Below, in pieces: positions 21,736 to 32,886 of a stretch of DNA of 64,000 nt. The stretch lies in NCBI GenBank assembly GCA_019775845.1, contig JADQAV010000014.1, positions 310,001 to 374,000 of the forward strand, in the 5' to 3' direction. A program made the translations under genes and the position numbers. Source of the stretch: Myrmaecium sp. VS I D KN 1 (taxonomy: Eukaryota > Ascomycota > Dothideomycetes > Valsariales > Valsariaceae). The notes under the pieces were generated by a model that worked only from the letters and a program-made list of their open reading frames with translations, was not told where the DNA came from and ran no database searches. Every line of letters starts with the position of its first letter. Positions within the stretch are counted from its first letter, which is position 1.

Positions 21736-22613
21736 GGGGTGGGGAGGTGGGAGGTGGGGAATGGCTTTCTTTTTATATTATCTTATTACCTCTTATTTTC
21801 TTCTTTCTTCTTCACCTTTCCTTTTGTTTGTTCCCTTTACTTAGCTGCCGACCCGATGACCTGGGATAGGCGGGGAGGAGGGGAGTTTAGAAATGCAATA
21901 GAGACGCTGGAGCTGGGCTGGGCTAGGATGGGACGGGAAGGAAGGGTGATTATGCGGATGATGGATGATGGATCTACTTGTTTCTTCTCCTCTTCCTTCT
22001 CTTCTTACTCTTCTTCTGCTTCTTCTTTACATTCATATCCTTATTCATCTACGTTGTCAGCCGCTTCTTTTCTCACTTTCTTTCCTGGTCTGACAATGCT
22101 TCTTCTTTGCTTCTTCTGCTTTCGACCTTGACCTTGACCGAGATGAGAAGAGATCCTTCCCGATACTCAATTTATACATATATATATCTACTGCCTCGCT
22201 ACACGACGCCCGGAGAAAGAATTAAATCGAAAGAATAAGGGAAAAAATGGTTAATACAGTTGTTTATCCTTTTCCCTATCACGTATAGAAATATTTATAT
22301 ATAGTTTCTGACCGAGCGACGCATGTGACAGGCAGACAGCCTTGGCGTTGGACCCTGACTCCATTTGAACTTGAACGGCCTTTGCTCTTCAAAACCTCAC
22401 TCACTGAACAAGCCACCAAGCCCCGATCTGAGCTCTCCGCTGAGCTCTTATCCAACCGAGTACCGACGCGCTTTGAGAAAGTAAAAGAGTCTGTCTACCG
22501 CTTTGGCATATCACGCGTCGGACTCCCTCGACTACAGCAGAACTTCCCTCGCAATCCCGCACGCCGTCAAATCCCAGTCACCAACAGACGGCGAAACGAC
22601 CGACACAAACCCA
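21736..22613. other. Spacer TRS85-POP4
   Basis: Nearly 0.9 kb with a TTC/CTT-rich tract at 21966-22120 and AT-rich stretches near 22170-22310. Contains the TRS85 3' end and POP4 promoter. The open frame that precedes POP4 in phase has no ATG that is not followed by a stop, so I begin POP4 at 22614. Confidence 0.5.
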
Positions 22614-23417
22614 ATGGCGCCATCCGACGAAGCCAAGCAGCTCCCACAAACCCTGCTCGTGCGCGCCCTCGGCCAAGAGGTCGGCGCCGAAATCTACCAA
22701 GAGCGCGTCCTACGCCGGGGTCTCAACCTCCGCGGCAACTCGCCACCCGCGGACGATCGCAGCGCCGGGGCTGAGGCCAGTGCCACCGCGCCAGCGGGAG
22801 GGAACGTGCTGGACGCGCGGGCGACGCGGCGGGCGGCGCGGAAGGAGCGGCAGGAAAAGCGACGGCAGGGGCTGAGCCGGGTGCGACCGCTAACGGCGGC
22901 GCGCAAGCGGGCGCTGGGTCTGTATGAGATCCCGCGGGCGCAGCGGCGGTGGGCGGTGTTCGCGCCGTTGCATCGGCTGTGGTGCGGGTACATGCGGGAG
23001 GTGCTGGGGTTGCGGGCGGCGGAGGGGGATGTGGTGAGTGGTCCGTTGGATGGCGGGGCGCCGCGGAACGCGACGCAGGTCTCGCCTGCGCAGGCGGGTC
23101 CGTTGTTGGTGAGTGCGGATATGCATGGCGCGGTTGTGGAGGTGGTGCGGAGTCGGTGCCCGAGTCGGGTGGGCTTGAAGGGGATTGTGGTCCGCGATTT
23201 GAAGTTTGTGTTTGAGGTGGTGACGGAGAGGGATGAGTTGAAGACGGTGCCGAAGGAGCATACGGTGTTTCGGTATGAGGTCCCGTTGGCGAGGGATCCG
23301 GATGGGAGGGAGAGGCGGCCGTTGGTGTTCGAGGTGCTTGGGAGCCAGTTCGAGCATCGCGCGCCGGATCGGGCGCATCGGAAGTTCAAGATGCATCTGG
23401 CGGCGGATATTGTTTGA
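22614..23417 (+). CDS. POP4: RNase P/MRP protein subunit Pop4 (Rpp29)
   Basis: Single exon, 267 residues. Pop4/Rpp29 is a shared protein of nuclear RNase P (tRNA 5' processing) and RNase MRP (rRNA processing). The C-terminal half holds the Sm-like barrel of the family: LLVSADMHGAVVEVVRSRCP, then VGLKGIVVRDLKFVFEVVTE, LKTVPKEHTVFRYEVP and FEVLGSQFEHRAPDRA-HRKFK. The N-terminal half has the basic RATRRAARKERQEKRRQGLSR helix and a LTAARKRALGLYEIPR motif seen in fungal members. Start chosen at the first true ATG in frame. A second subunit of the same ribonucleoprotein, Pop5, is 27 kb downstream. Confidence 0.93.
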   Translation: MAPSDEAKQLPQTLLVRALGQEVGAEIYQERVLRRGLNLRGNSPPADDRSAGAEASATAPAGGNVLDARATRRAARKERQEKRRQGLSRVRPLTAARKRALGLYEIPRAQRRWAVFAPLHRLWCGYMREVLGLRAAEGDVVSGPLDGGAPRNATQVSPAQAGPLLVSADMHGAVVEVVRSRCPSRVGLKGIVVRDLKFVFEVVTERDELKTVPKEHTVFRYEVPLARDPDGRERRPLVFEVLGSQFEHRAPDRAHRKFKMHLAADIV

Positions 23418-23848
23418 AGACTGAATGGATTTGGTCATGAGATGCAGACTATACATCATCGGACAGCCGGGCCCGGAGGTCATTGGGTCCCCAAAAGACG
23501 GAACGAAAAGGGCGCTCCGTCGCGAGGCTGCTTTCGCAGGTTGCACATGCGAATTCGAGACCCATTGTCCACTCGTGGATTGAAGGAAGATGTCACGGCG
23601 AGAGGAACGCTGAAGGAATAATCTGCAAGCGGCGTCGAGCAGACGCAGATTCGCATGGAGCAAGATGCTTGAGGCAGTCAAGGGAAGCAAAGAGATGAAG
23701 TTCAGGATACGGAGACGAACGAACGGCACCAATGGATGCGCATTGTGCCTTCCTTAAGTTCACATTTCGGCAAGATGCGACTACTGTACTTACACTCGCT
23801 GCGATCTCGAGCCCTCGCTCCCTACCTTTCCTCCGCTCTCATCGCCCT
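23418..23848. other. Spacer POP4-receptor gene
   Basis: Holds the POP4 3' end and the receptor promoter. The receptor frame is open from an ATG at 23732, so the coding start could lie there and add 39 residues without recognisable content. Confidence 0.5.
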
Positions 23849-25731
23849 ATGTCTGGAATATCTCTATCCTTACGCGCTGATCCTAATGAGCCTCGGCGGC
23901 AGTTCCTCAACATTCACTCAGCTTCCGAGAAAGATACCCTGAGACTCGTCGCCATCCCTTGTGCCGCTATCACCGTGCTAGCTACCTTCGTCACCTGCAC
24001 CTGGTTCTTTCGCATGGGCGGCTTGTTTCGCCATCGGTGCGCGTTTGCTCTGTCGTTGATGCTGCTATCGTCGCGCTAATCCGGCCATTAGACTCATCCT
24101 GCTCCTTGTCCTGGGAGACTTCATCAGAGCCGTTGGATACATGGTCAATGCTGCCGTAGCTCTCGCAGAAGGCAGGTTGTACTCGCTCTCCTTGTCCTGC
24201 CAAGCTTCGGGCTTTCTGATACAGCTGGGCACCGAGATAAGCGGTCAGTCCGCGTTTGTTCGCTGTGGTCGAGGCTGTTCTTCGTTCTGACGTTGACTCA
24301 GACTTCACTGTCGCGGCGATCGCCATTCACACTGCCCTCCAAGTTCTCCGGCCGACCTATAACTTGACCGGGCCCAATGGTCTCTCTCGCTATCCTCATC
24401 AAGTGTTCGGCGTCTTAACTCTCCTTCCGATATTCATGGCCGCCTTGCCCTTTGTCAACCCAGACATCCCCGGCGGTGGCTACGTGGCTGAAAGCGCCTT
24501 TTGCATGCTCCCGACCTTCCCTGTATGGTACAAGTTGGCTCTGGGATGGGTTCCACGCTATGTCATCGCGGGCATGATACTAGGCCTGGCTGTGTACCTG
24601 AACATCTATCTGGCCGCCCGGAGTCGGAAGATCGTGAAGATGACTACTGATTTGCCTGACGCGGGGCTTCGGTCACTTGGCTCCTCGTGTCCCAGACCGA
24701 AGAAAAGACCATACCTCGCACATCGGCAGCAGCGAAAGCGTCCAAAGTTCAGAGATGGTAACTCATTTGTTTCTGACATGTCCAGGGCGAACTCCAGTCA
24801 AGCTGCTTCGCCCGCCGGATCCCCGCTCCCATCTCCCGCGCTCGTCAGTAATTCAGTTGGCATTCCCACGGCTGGGAGAGCGAGTGAAACCAGCAGCACT
24901 GACGATGAGCGATGCAGCGCGGACACGACGAGCACGCACTTGGCGCGTACCAATCGACTCATGCTCCTGCGTCTCCGGATGCAGTTCATCTACCCTATCG
25001 TCTACTTGATCCTATGGACCATCCCTTTTTCCCTCCAATGCCTGCTGTTCACCCACAGCTACGGGACCAGTCCGTCGATGACATTTTCCATCATCGACGT
25101 ACTCTGCCGAAACATCCTGGGCGCCGTCGACTGCTTGATCTTCGGCCTACGGGAGCAACCCTGTCTGCGGATCCCCGGTACAAGCGGCACCTTTCTGGGC
25201 AGCATAGGCCTGGGCTGGCTAGATACGGCACGCGGCAAGCGGAAAGGCAAAGAAAGGAGAGCACGGATCAGGCCCCCGATCCTCCCCCAGCACAGCTCTA
25301 CCACCGACGTCCATGACCACGAGCCCACTCCCGCGCCCGCCGAGCCCCGACTACCCCAACCCACCCTCGCCCGCTGGACTGCCCGCGCCGCCCCGTCCGC
25401 ACCGCCCACGTCGACCGCCGTCCCCCCGCACCGGCACACCTCGCCAGCAGCCCGCTTCCGCTTTCTGCTCCGCTCCCGCTGCGACACCAAGGAGTTCGCC
25501 CGGAGCCGGGCGTACGAGCGCCTCGCCGCCGAGCGTGCCGAGCGCCTCGCCGCCAGCTCGCCCGCCGCCGCCCTCGCGTCCCTCACCGGCATGGACCCAG
25601 CCCCAACACCGGAACCGCCGCGCAGCGACGATGCTGACAGCGAGGACGAGGATGAGCAGAGGGAGCGCGATGTGTGGTCCGCGTTGGCTGAGCTGCGGCC
25701 CCCTGGGAGTGAGCGGTCGGGGGCAGGTTGA
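23849..25731 (+). CDS. Git3-like seven-transmembrane receptor
   Basis: Three exons: 23849-24036, 24092-24243, 24302-25731; 589 residues. Related to S. pombe Git3 and yeast Gpr1, which signal glucose through a G-alpha protein to cAMP; the ligand here is unknown. Seven hydrophobic segments: RLVAIPCAAITVLATFVT; LILLLVLGDFIRAVGYMVNA; FLIQLGTEISDFTVAAIAIH; VFGVLTLLPIFMAALPFV; YVIAGMILGLAVYLNIYLAA; then, after a Ser-rich third loop of about 120 residues, FIYPIVYLILWTIPFSLQCL and FSIIDVLCRNILGAVDCLIFGLRE, the Git3 C-terminal signature. The cytoplasmic tail is long, Pro/Arg-rich and then acidic. The start at 23849 is a choice; 23732 is also open. Confidence 0.82.
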
Positions 25732-26021
25732 GGGAGTTTTGATCGGTGTGGGAGGGAATTGGAGGGGTGATGGATACAGTAGAGAGGGGGGTTGGCTCGG
25801 TTTGACGTCTCGTTCGACCAACCTCGCTTTGCATTCCGTAGTCCTCGTGGAACAGAGAGTGGGAAGAGTAGGAGCGCCGCTGCATCTTTCTTCATCTACA
25901 TCCATCGTCTTCTCTTCCCTTTCCTACATCACTTTCCGTATTCTCCCTCTCCGTGACGCCAGCCCGGGAATCGTCTTCCACACACACCTTCCCCCNNNNN
26001 NNNNNNNNNNNNNNNNNNNNN

Positions 26022-26052
<31 letters not shown>

Positions 26053-26562
26053 CCCTGAAATGCAACGTGTGATGCGACACCACACCTTAGACTCTTCCCC
26101 TGCCTAGCCCATGCTTGCGTATGACGAAGCCGCGCGCCTTCCAAACAAATACGAGGAAGAAGAGCACACATGGAAGAACATGGCCTTTGCTCTGCCGGTC
26201 GCTCGCTCGCTGGTTCGCCATTGGCCCATGGGATGGGATACGGACGATCGACGCGAGTCGACTCCTTCGGTAGTTTCTCCTCTCCTGCTGCTGAAGGTCT
26301 CCGGACACGCTGAAAGGAATGGCGCATATGTTTCGTCGGAAGGGGACTCAGTGGGGGAAGCGGTCAGTGGTGTTGGTGATGGGAGCGGGCAGCACTGGGT
26401 TTCGTGGGCATGCGGGGGTGGTTTAGGGAACACAAATTCATGCACATGTACATGTACGTGTGTATAGATAGATATGTGTATGTACTTACACATATCAAGA
26501 CACGAAACAGCGCCGAGAAGCAGGATGACGTCCACACCCAGCCGAACCTAAAGCCCCCCACC
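25732..26562. other. Spacer with assembly gap in poly-C
   Basis: Convergent 3' ends of the receptor and CnxE genes flank this stretch. It contains 26 unknown bases inside a long C run and low-complexity frames. No gene recognised. Confidence 0.6.
25991..26047. repeat. Poly-C homopolymer with 26 N
   Basis: C run at 25991-25995, N at 25996-26021 and 26 C at 26022-26047. It is most simply a gap left where reads failed in a homopolymer. The true length is unknown. Confidence 0.9.
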
Positions 26563-28992
26563 TCACAGCTCACTAACCAACTTCCCCATCAGCAAAGCCT
26601 CGCACGTCTCGCCCTTCTTCAAGCATCCCGGCCGCACGGGAAGCACAAGAAGGCCGTTAGCCTGCTTAAAGCTACCAATACGACTACTACGCTGACCACC
26701 AGTGGAAGCGGCGCGAAGACGGCCGTCGGGGCGAGCGACACGAACCACGCAACGGTGGAACTCCTGACGAACGGGGTCGAGGGGGATATCATCGTCGAGG
26801 ACGACGGAGAGCCGGGGGAGGCCGACGGGCGCGACGCCGGCGGCGCGGTGCAGGCTGGGCAGGACGAAGAGGTGGAAGGTGACGACGGCGGAGGCGGGGT
26901 TGCCGGGGAGGGAGAAGAGGAGTTTGGTCGTGCGAGTGCCGGTGTCGGCGTCCTTGACGGGGACGGTGGCGAAGGTGGTGGGCTTGCCGGGCTTCATGGA
27001 GACGCGGCCGAAGTGGATGGTGCCGCCGAGTTGGCGCTCGATGGTTGGCTTTAGCAGGTCGAGCTCGCCCATGGATACGCCGCCGGAGGTGATGACGACG
27101 TCGCAGCGGCGGAGCGACCGTCGGAGGGTTTCTTCGAGCGTGCCGGGACTGGAAGGGGTGGTGATTGATGATGTTAGAGCGAACCCGGTGTGAACGAGAA
27201 CGAGACGACATACCTGTCACTCGCGATGCCCAGGTCAACCGCTTCGAAGCCGGAGTTCCTCGCGGCCGTCAAGAGCGTCGGGCGGTTCGTGTCCCTAACC
27301 TCTCCGAGCTTCAACTCACCCTCCCGATTGAACTCCACGATCTCATCCCCCGTGCTCAAAACGCCCACCACCGGACGTCGATACACGCTCACCTCCTTCA
27401 CGCCCACGCTCGCCAGCAGCCCAAACTCGCCTCCAACCGCTGAGATCCCCTCGCCCTTCCGCATCACCACGTCTCCCGCCCGCACATCGCTCCCCACCTC
27501 CCGCACATTCTCCCCGGCCGCCACCGCATCCGTTAACACCTCCACCTCCCTCTCCTCCTCCCCATCTTCCGTCCGGCTCACCAGCACCGTATCCTCCACC
27601 ATGACCACCGCGTCCGCCCCCTCCGGCAGCGGCGCGCCCGTCGTGATCCGCGCCAGCTCCCCCTCGCGGAGCTCCCGCAGCCCGCCATCCGCGCGCACCT
27701 GCGCGTGCGAGACCAGCGCGACGGGGTACGTGCCCGTCGCGAACCGACCGGAGGCCGGGAGGCGGATGGCGTAGCCGTCCACGATGCTGGCGCGGAAGGC
27801 GGGCACGGATTCGGGCGCGCGGACGTCGGCGGCCAGGACGGCGCCGACGAGCGAGCTCTCGACGGGGACGGTGTGGGCCTGGGGTGCGGGGGTGTATTGC
27901 GCGATGAGGGCGAGAGCGTCGGAGACGGAGAGCATGGGGTAGGGGGAGGAGCGGTGCCGGCGGGTGGGACCGAGGGTGGGATCGTTCGACTGAGGATGGA
28001 CGGATGGGTTGGTGTGTGATTTGGGAGTGGCGTGCGAGCCGTGGCCGTGGCCGTGGCCGTGGTCATGCCCATGGTGGTGATGGTGATGATGCCCCCCATG
28101 ACCTACGTAGATGGTCTAACTTAGCCCCACGTCCCGACGGTGAATAGATAGTAGCAGACTAGGTGCTCTTCCAGGGACAATGGTTACCCTCAGATTTGGA
28201 CGAAGGAATGACGGATGCAGCGCCCGACGCCACGCCCGCCTCCTTCTCGAGTTTCTTGACGCCGCCGACATGAAGTTGCCGGGAGTCAGCCCCAGCCACT
28301 TGCAGACAGGCGTGCGGAAGCAGCTTCAGGACGGCTTCCAAGTTCTCCGTGGCACCCTTCGGAGAGCCCGGGAGAGTCAGGATGAGCGTGCTTCCCCTGG
28401 TGCCGGCGACGGGCCTCGACATGAGGGCGACTGGGATAAGGTCAACCACGGATACTTTGTGAACGTTGGAGGAGGGAAGGGGGAGATCCTACATGGAGTC
28501 ACAGCCAGCGACGCCGCAAGCATACCGTGACTATATATATCCCCGCGATTTCAGCTTGCATCCGATAGCACACAAGAGCTCACAATTGGGGCCCTACACT
28601 AAGCCCGGCGCATGCCTCTCCAGCAGCGGCGACACCGCCTAGACAAGCCCCATCAGCAATCACTTCACAACTCACATGGAAGATCTCTTCAAATCCCATC
28701 TCATCTCCTCCCCAAAACGTACCTCCGGCGTGCGATCCTGCACCGCGAACCCCGTCCCTCCGCTGGTGACCACCAAGTTCAACGGCTCATCCCCATCCGT
28801 CCAGCCCTTGATCGCGCTCTGGATCTCGTTCGCGTCGTCCGGCACGATCCGCGTCGACACCACCGCCCACTGGCCCCGCCCGCGCTCGTCGAACGCCGTT
28901 CGCAGGGCCGGCCCGCTCCGGTCCGTGGACGGGTCCTGGTACGCCGTCTCGGACACGACGAGGATGCCGGCTGTCAGCGTGCCGTTCTCCAT
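26563..28992 (-). CDS. cnxE: Molybdopterin adenylyl-/molybdenumtransferase, gephyrin/CnxE-like (MogA-MoeA fusion)
   Basis: Six exons: 28992-28723, 28638-28598, 28530-28493, 28430-28188, 28102-27214, 27148-26563; 688 residues. Two-step enzyme: the MogA-like part adenylates molybdopterin, the MoeA-like part inserts molybdate, giving Moco for nitrate reductase and other enzymes (family knowledge). MogA part: AGILVVSETAYQD, VVTSGGTGF, APGLVHGML, LILTLPGSPKGATENLEAVL. A linker from about residue 198 is packed with His and Gly. MoeA part: LSVSDALALI, FRASIVDGYAI, ITTGAPLPEGADAVVMVEDT, VGVLSTGDEI, SGGVSMGE and LFSLPGNPASAVVTFHLFVLP. Exons 2 and 3 are only 41 and 38 nt. The fused order equals Aspergillus CnxE. 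Tail ends in LMGKLVSEL. Confidence 0.94.
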
Positions 28993-29526
28993 CGCGATGG
29001 GTCGCTCGTGGATGGCGGCGACCGGTAGGTACTGTACAGTATGTTGGCAGGCGGGATGTGAGGTTGGTGGTGGTGATGGTGGAGATGCGGGCACCTCCTT
29101 ATCGAAAGGCTGCGATCTCGGTAGAACAACAGACCGAGTGGACGAGCACTGCTCTTCTCAGCAGCGCAGCGTAGTAGTGTATTGTCCGTAGTTTCAAGGA
29201 ACAAAATTGTGGATTCTATCATGCTATGCCCTAGATTTACACTCCCCCTTGAAATGGCTACAACAGTGAAACGTAACTCCCGCTAAAGCCTTGATTTTCC
29301 CCGGCCTTTGGATAGGCCATCACCACGTCGTTGGGGTTGTATATACTACGAGGCGAGGCCGTGAGAAAGGACCGTTTAAATCTTCTCCCGAACGCTTCAT
29401 CACGGAAATCCGCGTATAGAAGAACCCCGGCACGTCTGCTCACTGCAGAAAGCTTTCCAACCTCATACGCACTCTCTACGGTATCCCGGCATACTTTGCT
29501 CCGCGCGTGTCTGACTATGGGATGCT
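28993..29526. other. Spacer VMA16-CNXE
   Basis: Tandem minus-strand genes flank it: the 3' end of VMA16 and the promoter of the CnxE gene. Frame upstream of the CnxE start is open to 29094 but has no MogA-like content. Confidence 0.5.
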
Positions 29527-30357
29527 TCACGCAGAGAAATCCAATGCCTTACCGGAGACCAATAAGCCTATGATGAGGCCGAAGAGACCAAGGACTGAGC
29601 TGAAGATCTCGATAACCAAAATCTTGACAAACCTGCGACGCTCCATGTCAGCGCTTCCTTGTGTTTCAAATGAGGGAGTATGTACTCACAAGGTGGGGTC
29701 CGCAGCATCGGCCAAGGCAGCACTACTGCCGTTGATGCCCACTGAAACACCGCAGATCAAGTTGCACATGCCGACCGTCAACCCAGACCAAAACAGCGCA
29801 TAGCCGGTATACAAGTTCGATCCGGAATAGAGCGCTTCGCCTTGTACGTCGGTAAGCTTGGCCGAGAACACAATCGACATGATGACTCCGTAGATCGCGA
29901 CGACCTCGCAGAAGATGATGGAGATGAGGTTCTTCGTCCGGATCCGGGGAGCCCTGACACCTCCGCCGAGGATAGAGGTACCGGTGATGAAAATGCCCCT
30001 GTAATACCAGCCGCCGTAAGTAGCTGCCCGTGCTTCGTGAGTCGGGAACGGTTTCCTTACCATGCGGCGCCGACGACGGACAAGCCTATGCACAATCCAA
30101 TTCCTAGATCTGCCCACATAAACGGAGACACTGTCTCAAGGAATTCGCCGACCTGGAGAGATCTTATTAGAGAGCACGATCATATGGGTGGTGTGGTGTA
30201 GAGTGCCCATGTACATTGAATGCTTCGCCCTCGCCATTGAACAGCATGTCTAGCTATCGTTAGCAGCCACCCTGCTTCAAACTGGTGTCCGGTACTTACA
30301 CAGCCCAATCACTGTCAAGGCGGCAGTCGTGCCCCCGACGGCATACTTGAGACTCAT
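29527..30357 (-). CDS. VMA16: V-ATPase proteolipid subunit c'' (Vma16)
   Basis: Five exons: 30357-30300, 30249-30215, 30152-30061, 29998-29690, 29632-29527; introns 50-62 nt; 199 residues, near the 213 of yeast Vma16. A membrane-rotor subunit of the Vo sector that carries protons into the vacuole and other organelles. Hydrophobic segments in order: [58 protein letters not shown] with the buried Glu; [40 protein letters not shown] with a second Glu. Signature [19 protein letters not shown] between segments 2 and 3 identifies c'' over c. Ends KALDFSA. Its start lies 268 bp from the divergent TFIIA gene. Confidence 0.95.
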
Positions 30358-30625
30358 CTTGCGCAGATGTGCTCACGGGAGAGAGATAGGTGGTGAGCAA
30401 GTGGAGCTCTTCCAGCAGTTGATGGTTCCAGATGGCGCCGGGGAGCTTGGTGATGATGCAGCGCCCCCGGTGAGGTTCTTCCGGACGCCGAGGGACGACC
30501 TGACAGCCGACCCATGGCCCGGGGTTTACCCGCTTACCTCAGCCGAAGTACTACCGCCGGCCTCCCGCGTCACCAGTTGGATCTACACAGCGCCATCCGA
30601 CCATCAGCGGGAGACGTTCGCAAAC
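30358..30625. promoter_or_regulatory. Short bidirectional promoter VMA16/TOA2
   Basis: 268 bp between the start codons of two divergent, constitutively needed genes. No TATA box is clear. The space must hold both promoters and both leaders. Confidence 0.5.
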
Positions 30626-31100
30626 ATGGCATCTCAAGATCCGAAGCAGTACTACGAGCTCTACCGCCGTAGCAGGTACGGCGCCATGCGCTCTGATGCA
30701 CCGCGCCGTGCATGTCGCTAACTTCAGAACGCAAACAGCCTGGGCACCGCGCTCACCGATACGCTCGACGATTTGATCAGCCAGCATCGCATCGAGCCGC
30801 AGTTGGCGCTCAAGATCCTCGCCAACTTCGACCAGGCGATCGCCGATACCATCGGAGAACGGGTCAAGTCCCGTTTGACGTTCAAAGTATGCCCGCCGGC
30901 GGTGGACGTGGCCTCCGTGGTGATTCTCCTGCTGACTGTAGCTTGCCGTACAGGGCCACCTGGATACCTACCGCTTCTGCGACGACGTCTGGACCTTCAT
31001 CATCAAGGATATCAACTTCAAGCTGGACAACTCCAGTCCCCTTCACGCCGACAAGATCAAGATCGTTAGCTGTAGCAGTAAGAGACCGGGTGAGGCTTAG
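30626..31100 (+). CDS. TOA2: TFIIA small (gamma) subunit
   Basis: Three exons: 30626-30675, 30739-30886, 30954-31100; 114 residues. TFIIA-gamma pairs with Toa1 and steadies TBP on TATA DNA. The family is recognised end to end: [72 protein letters not shown] and KIKIVSC. The first intron acceptor at 30738 is the one that gives [12 protein letters not shown]. The model reads through to SSKRPGEA and a TAG. An intron candidate follows KIVSC (donor A|GTAAGA near 31076-31081, branch CTAAC, pyrimidine tract, CAG near 31171) and would give a different tail, NKKWSDTPLEDDCCG. Confidence 0.92.
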
Positions 31101-31863
31101 AGGGACATGGCGCTCTCCAAGCATCACGCCGGTGGAAACTGCGAGCTAACTAAAACTTTTCTTGCGTCAGACAAGAAATGGTCAGACACTCCCCTCGAAG
31201 ACGATTGTTGCGGATGATCACATGGACTTTGCCCTCTTTCTGGAAACTACTTGGGCGGTGTCGATGAACCCAGCGGTCACGAAGGCAGTGGAGCAGTATC
31301 GAATGAAAGACGGGAAACTGGCACAGTGCGGCGAAGAAGCAATATCGAGACAAAGGCGACGAATTCCGCAAGGCGGTAAAAGCGGAGCTCTACGCCGCAG
31401 GAGAACTCGTTCACCACCACGGAGCAAGGCGTAACGGCAGACGATGCTTACGACTGGCTTCCGTATGGTGGGAGCTACACCTATTCCTGGCATCGCTTGC
31501 AATTTCATTTTTCATTTATGGGGTACTTGGGGCGTTGCGAGGTCTTCTTGGGGGAATCAATGCGATACCAATCAGCGATAGCACTAGCTCAACAATTCAT
31601 TATCATGATCATTATAAAAGAGAGTTATACCGGCATGACGGCATGTGATACATATCACCAGGCACTGAACCACCATGCCCTTCAGCCTTACATGTACCTA
31701 GTTTTGCGGGGATGTGGGGGAAATGCGCCTTGACACACATCAGACGGGGGGAGCTCGGCTTGGCAAGCTCGACCTCCATCCCCCATCCATCCCGACAGCT
31801 TCTCTCGAACTCCGCATCGCATCACACCTTCTCCAGCGCGATCACAGCCCTCCAAGTCTCCAA
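31101..31863. other. Spacer TOA2-DMT gene
   Basis: Contains a strong intron-like end near 31127-31171 (CTAAC, pyrimidine tract, CAG) that may belong to an alternative TOA2 transcript, then AT-rich spacer and the promoter of the next gene. Short frames here show no family content. Confidence 0.5.
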
Positions 31864-32731
31864 ATGGCGATCCCGCAACCGAAATCCGCATGGCTGATGC
31901 TGGCCGTCGCCAGCGGCGCCTGCGCCGCCTTCAACGGCGTCTTCGCTAAGCTGTAAGCTACTGCCCTCCTCCGTCGCATGGCTGCCCTTCCTTCTGGCAT
32001 AGATATATATATATATATGTATATATGTATATATACAGACCACAGCAGCGCTAACAAGCACCTTTCCTGCCACCAGCACAACCACGACCCTCACGACCAC
32101 CTGGTCGCACGCCGTCTCCGGCGCCTTCGGGCTCTCCCCAGACAACCAATTCTTCGAATACTGTTTCCGCGGCGTACGTCACATCCCCATCCCACCAGCT
32201 CCCGCATCCCTTCCCGCAGCTTCCGCACCAAAACCCACCGACTAACCGCCCACCGCACAGCTCTTCTTCCTCCTCAACCTCCTCTTCAACGCCATCATGT
32301 GGGGGCTCTTCACCCGGGCGCTCACGCAAGCCAGCTCGACCGTGCGCGTCAGCGTGATCAACACGAGCGCCAACTTCATGCTGACCGCCCTGCTCGGCGC
32401 GCTCCTCTTCGGCGAGCGCCTACCGGGTCGCTGGTGGGTGGGCGCCGCTTTGCTCGTCGCTGGCAGCGTTATCATCGGGCGCAGGGAGGAGCTGGTCAAG
32501 GAGGGCGATGCGGGTACCGCGGGTCCGGAGCCGACGGTGGTTTTGGGTTCGAGGAGAGAGGGGGGCAGGGAGGAGGGGGGGTTGGAGAGGTATGTGGATG
32601 AGCCGGAGTCGGTGCCGGGGGAGGATGCGGCGGCGCCGCCGAAGGCCCGGAAGAGGGATAGTGAGGATGAGGTTGAGTTGAGGACGGTGAGGGAGGGGGA
32701 GGTTGAGGGAGAGGAGAATCCTTGGAAGTAG
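31864..32731 (+). CDS. Small four-segment DMT-type membrane protein (TMEM42-like)
   Basis: Three exons: 31864-31952, 32077-32173, 32261-32731; 218 residues. Four hydrophobic segments: WLMLAVASGACAAFNGVFAK, LFFLLNLLFNAIMWGLF, SVINTSANFMLTALLGALLF and WWVGAALLVAGSVIIGR. The STVRVSVINTSANF run and the GERLPGRWWVGA turn are typical of EamA/TMEM42-like half-size drug/metabolite transporter relatives, which may act as dimers. Substrate unknown. The last 70 residues are acidic and Gly/Glu-rich, probably cytosolic. The first intron (124 nt) carries an AT microsatellite at about 32002-32035; its CTAAC branch is intact. Convergent with DDB1, 155 bp apart. Confidence 0.82.
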
Positions 32732-32886
32732 AGCGTGGTTTCTGGAGGCGTGAAATGAAGTATTTAGCAAGCGTGTAGATTACCCTAGATGCACATTTAT
32801 TCGTTGATTGGCAGAGACACGACTAGAAAACACCCAATCTTTTTCATTAAATCGATCATTATTCTCTTCCCAGCGCCGCGGCCCAC

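Noticed and set aside
31162-31434. Possible small gene downstream of TOA2
   Set aside because: 90 codons without family content; the strong splice acceptor there is better explained as an alternative TOA2 intron.
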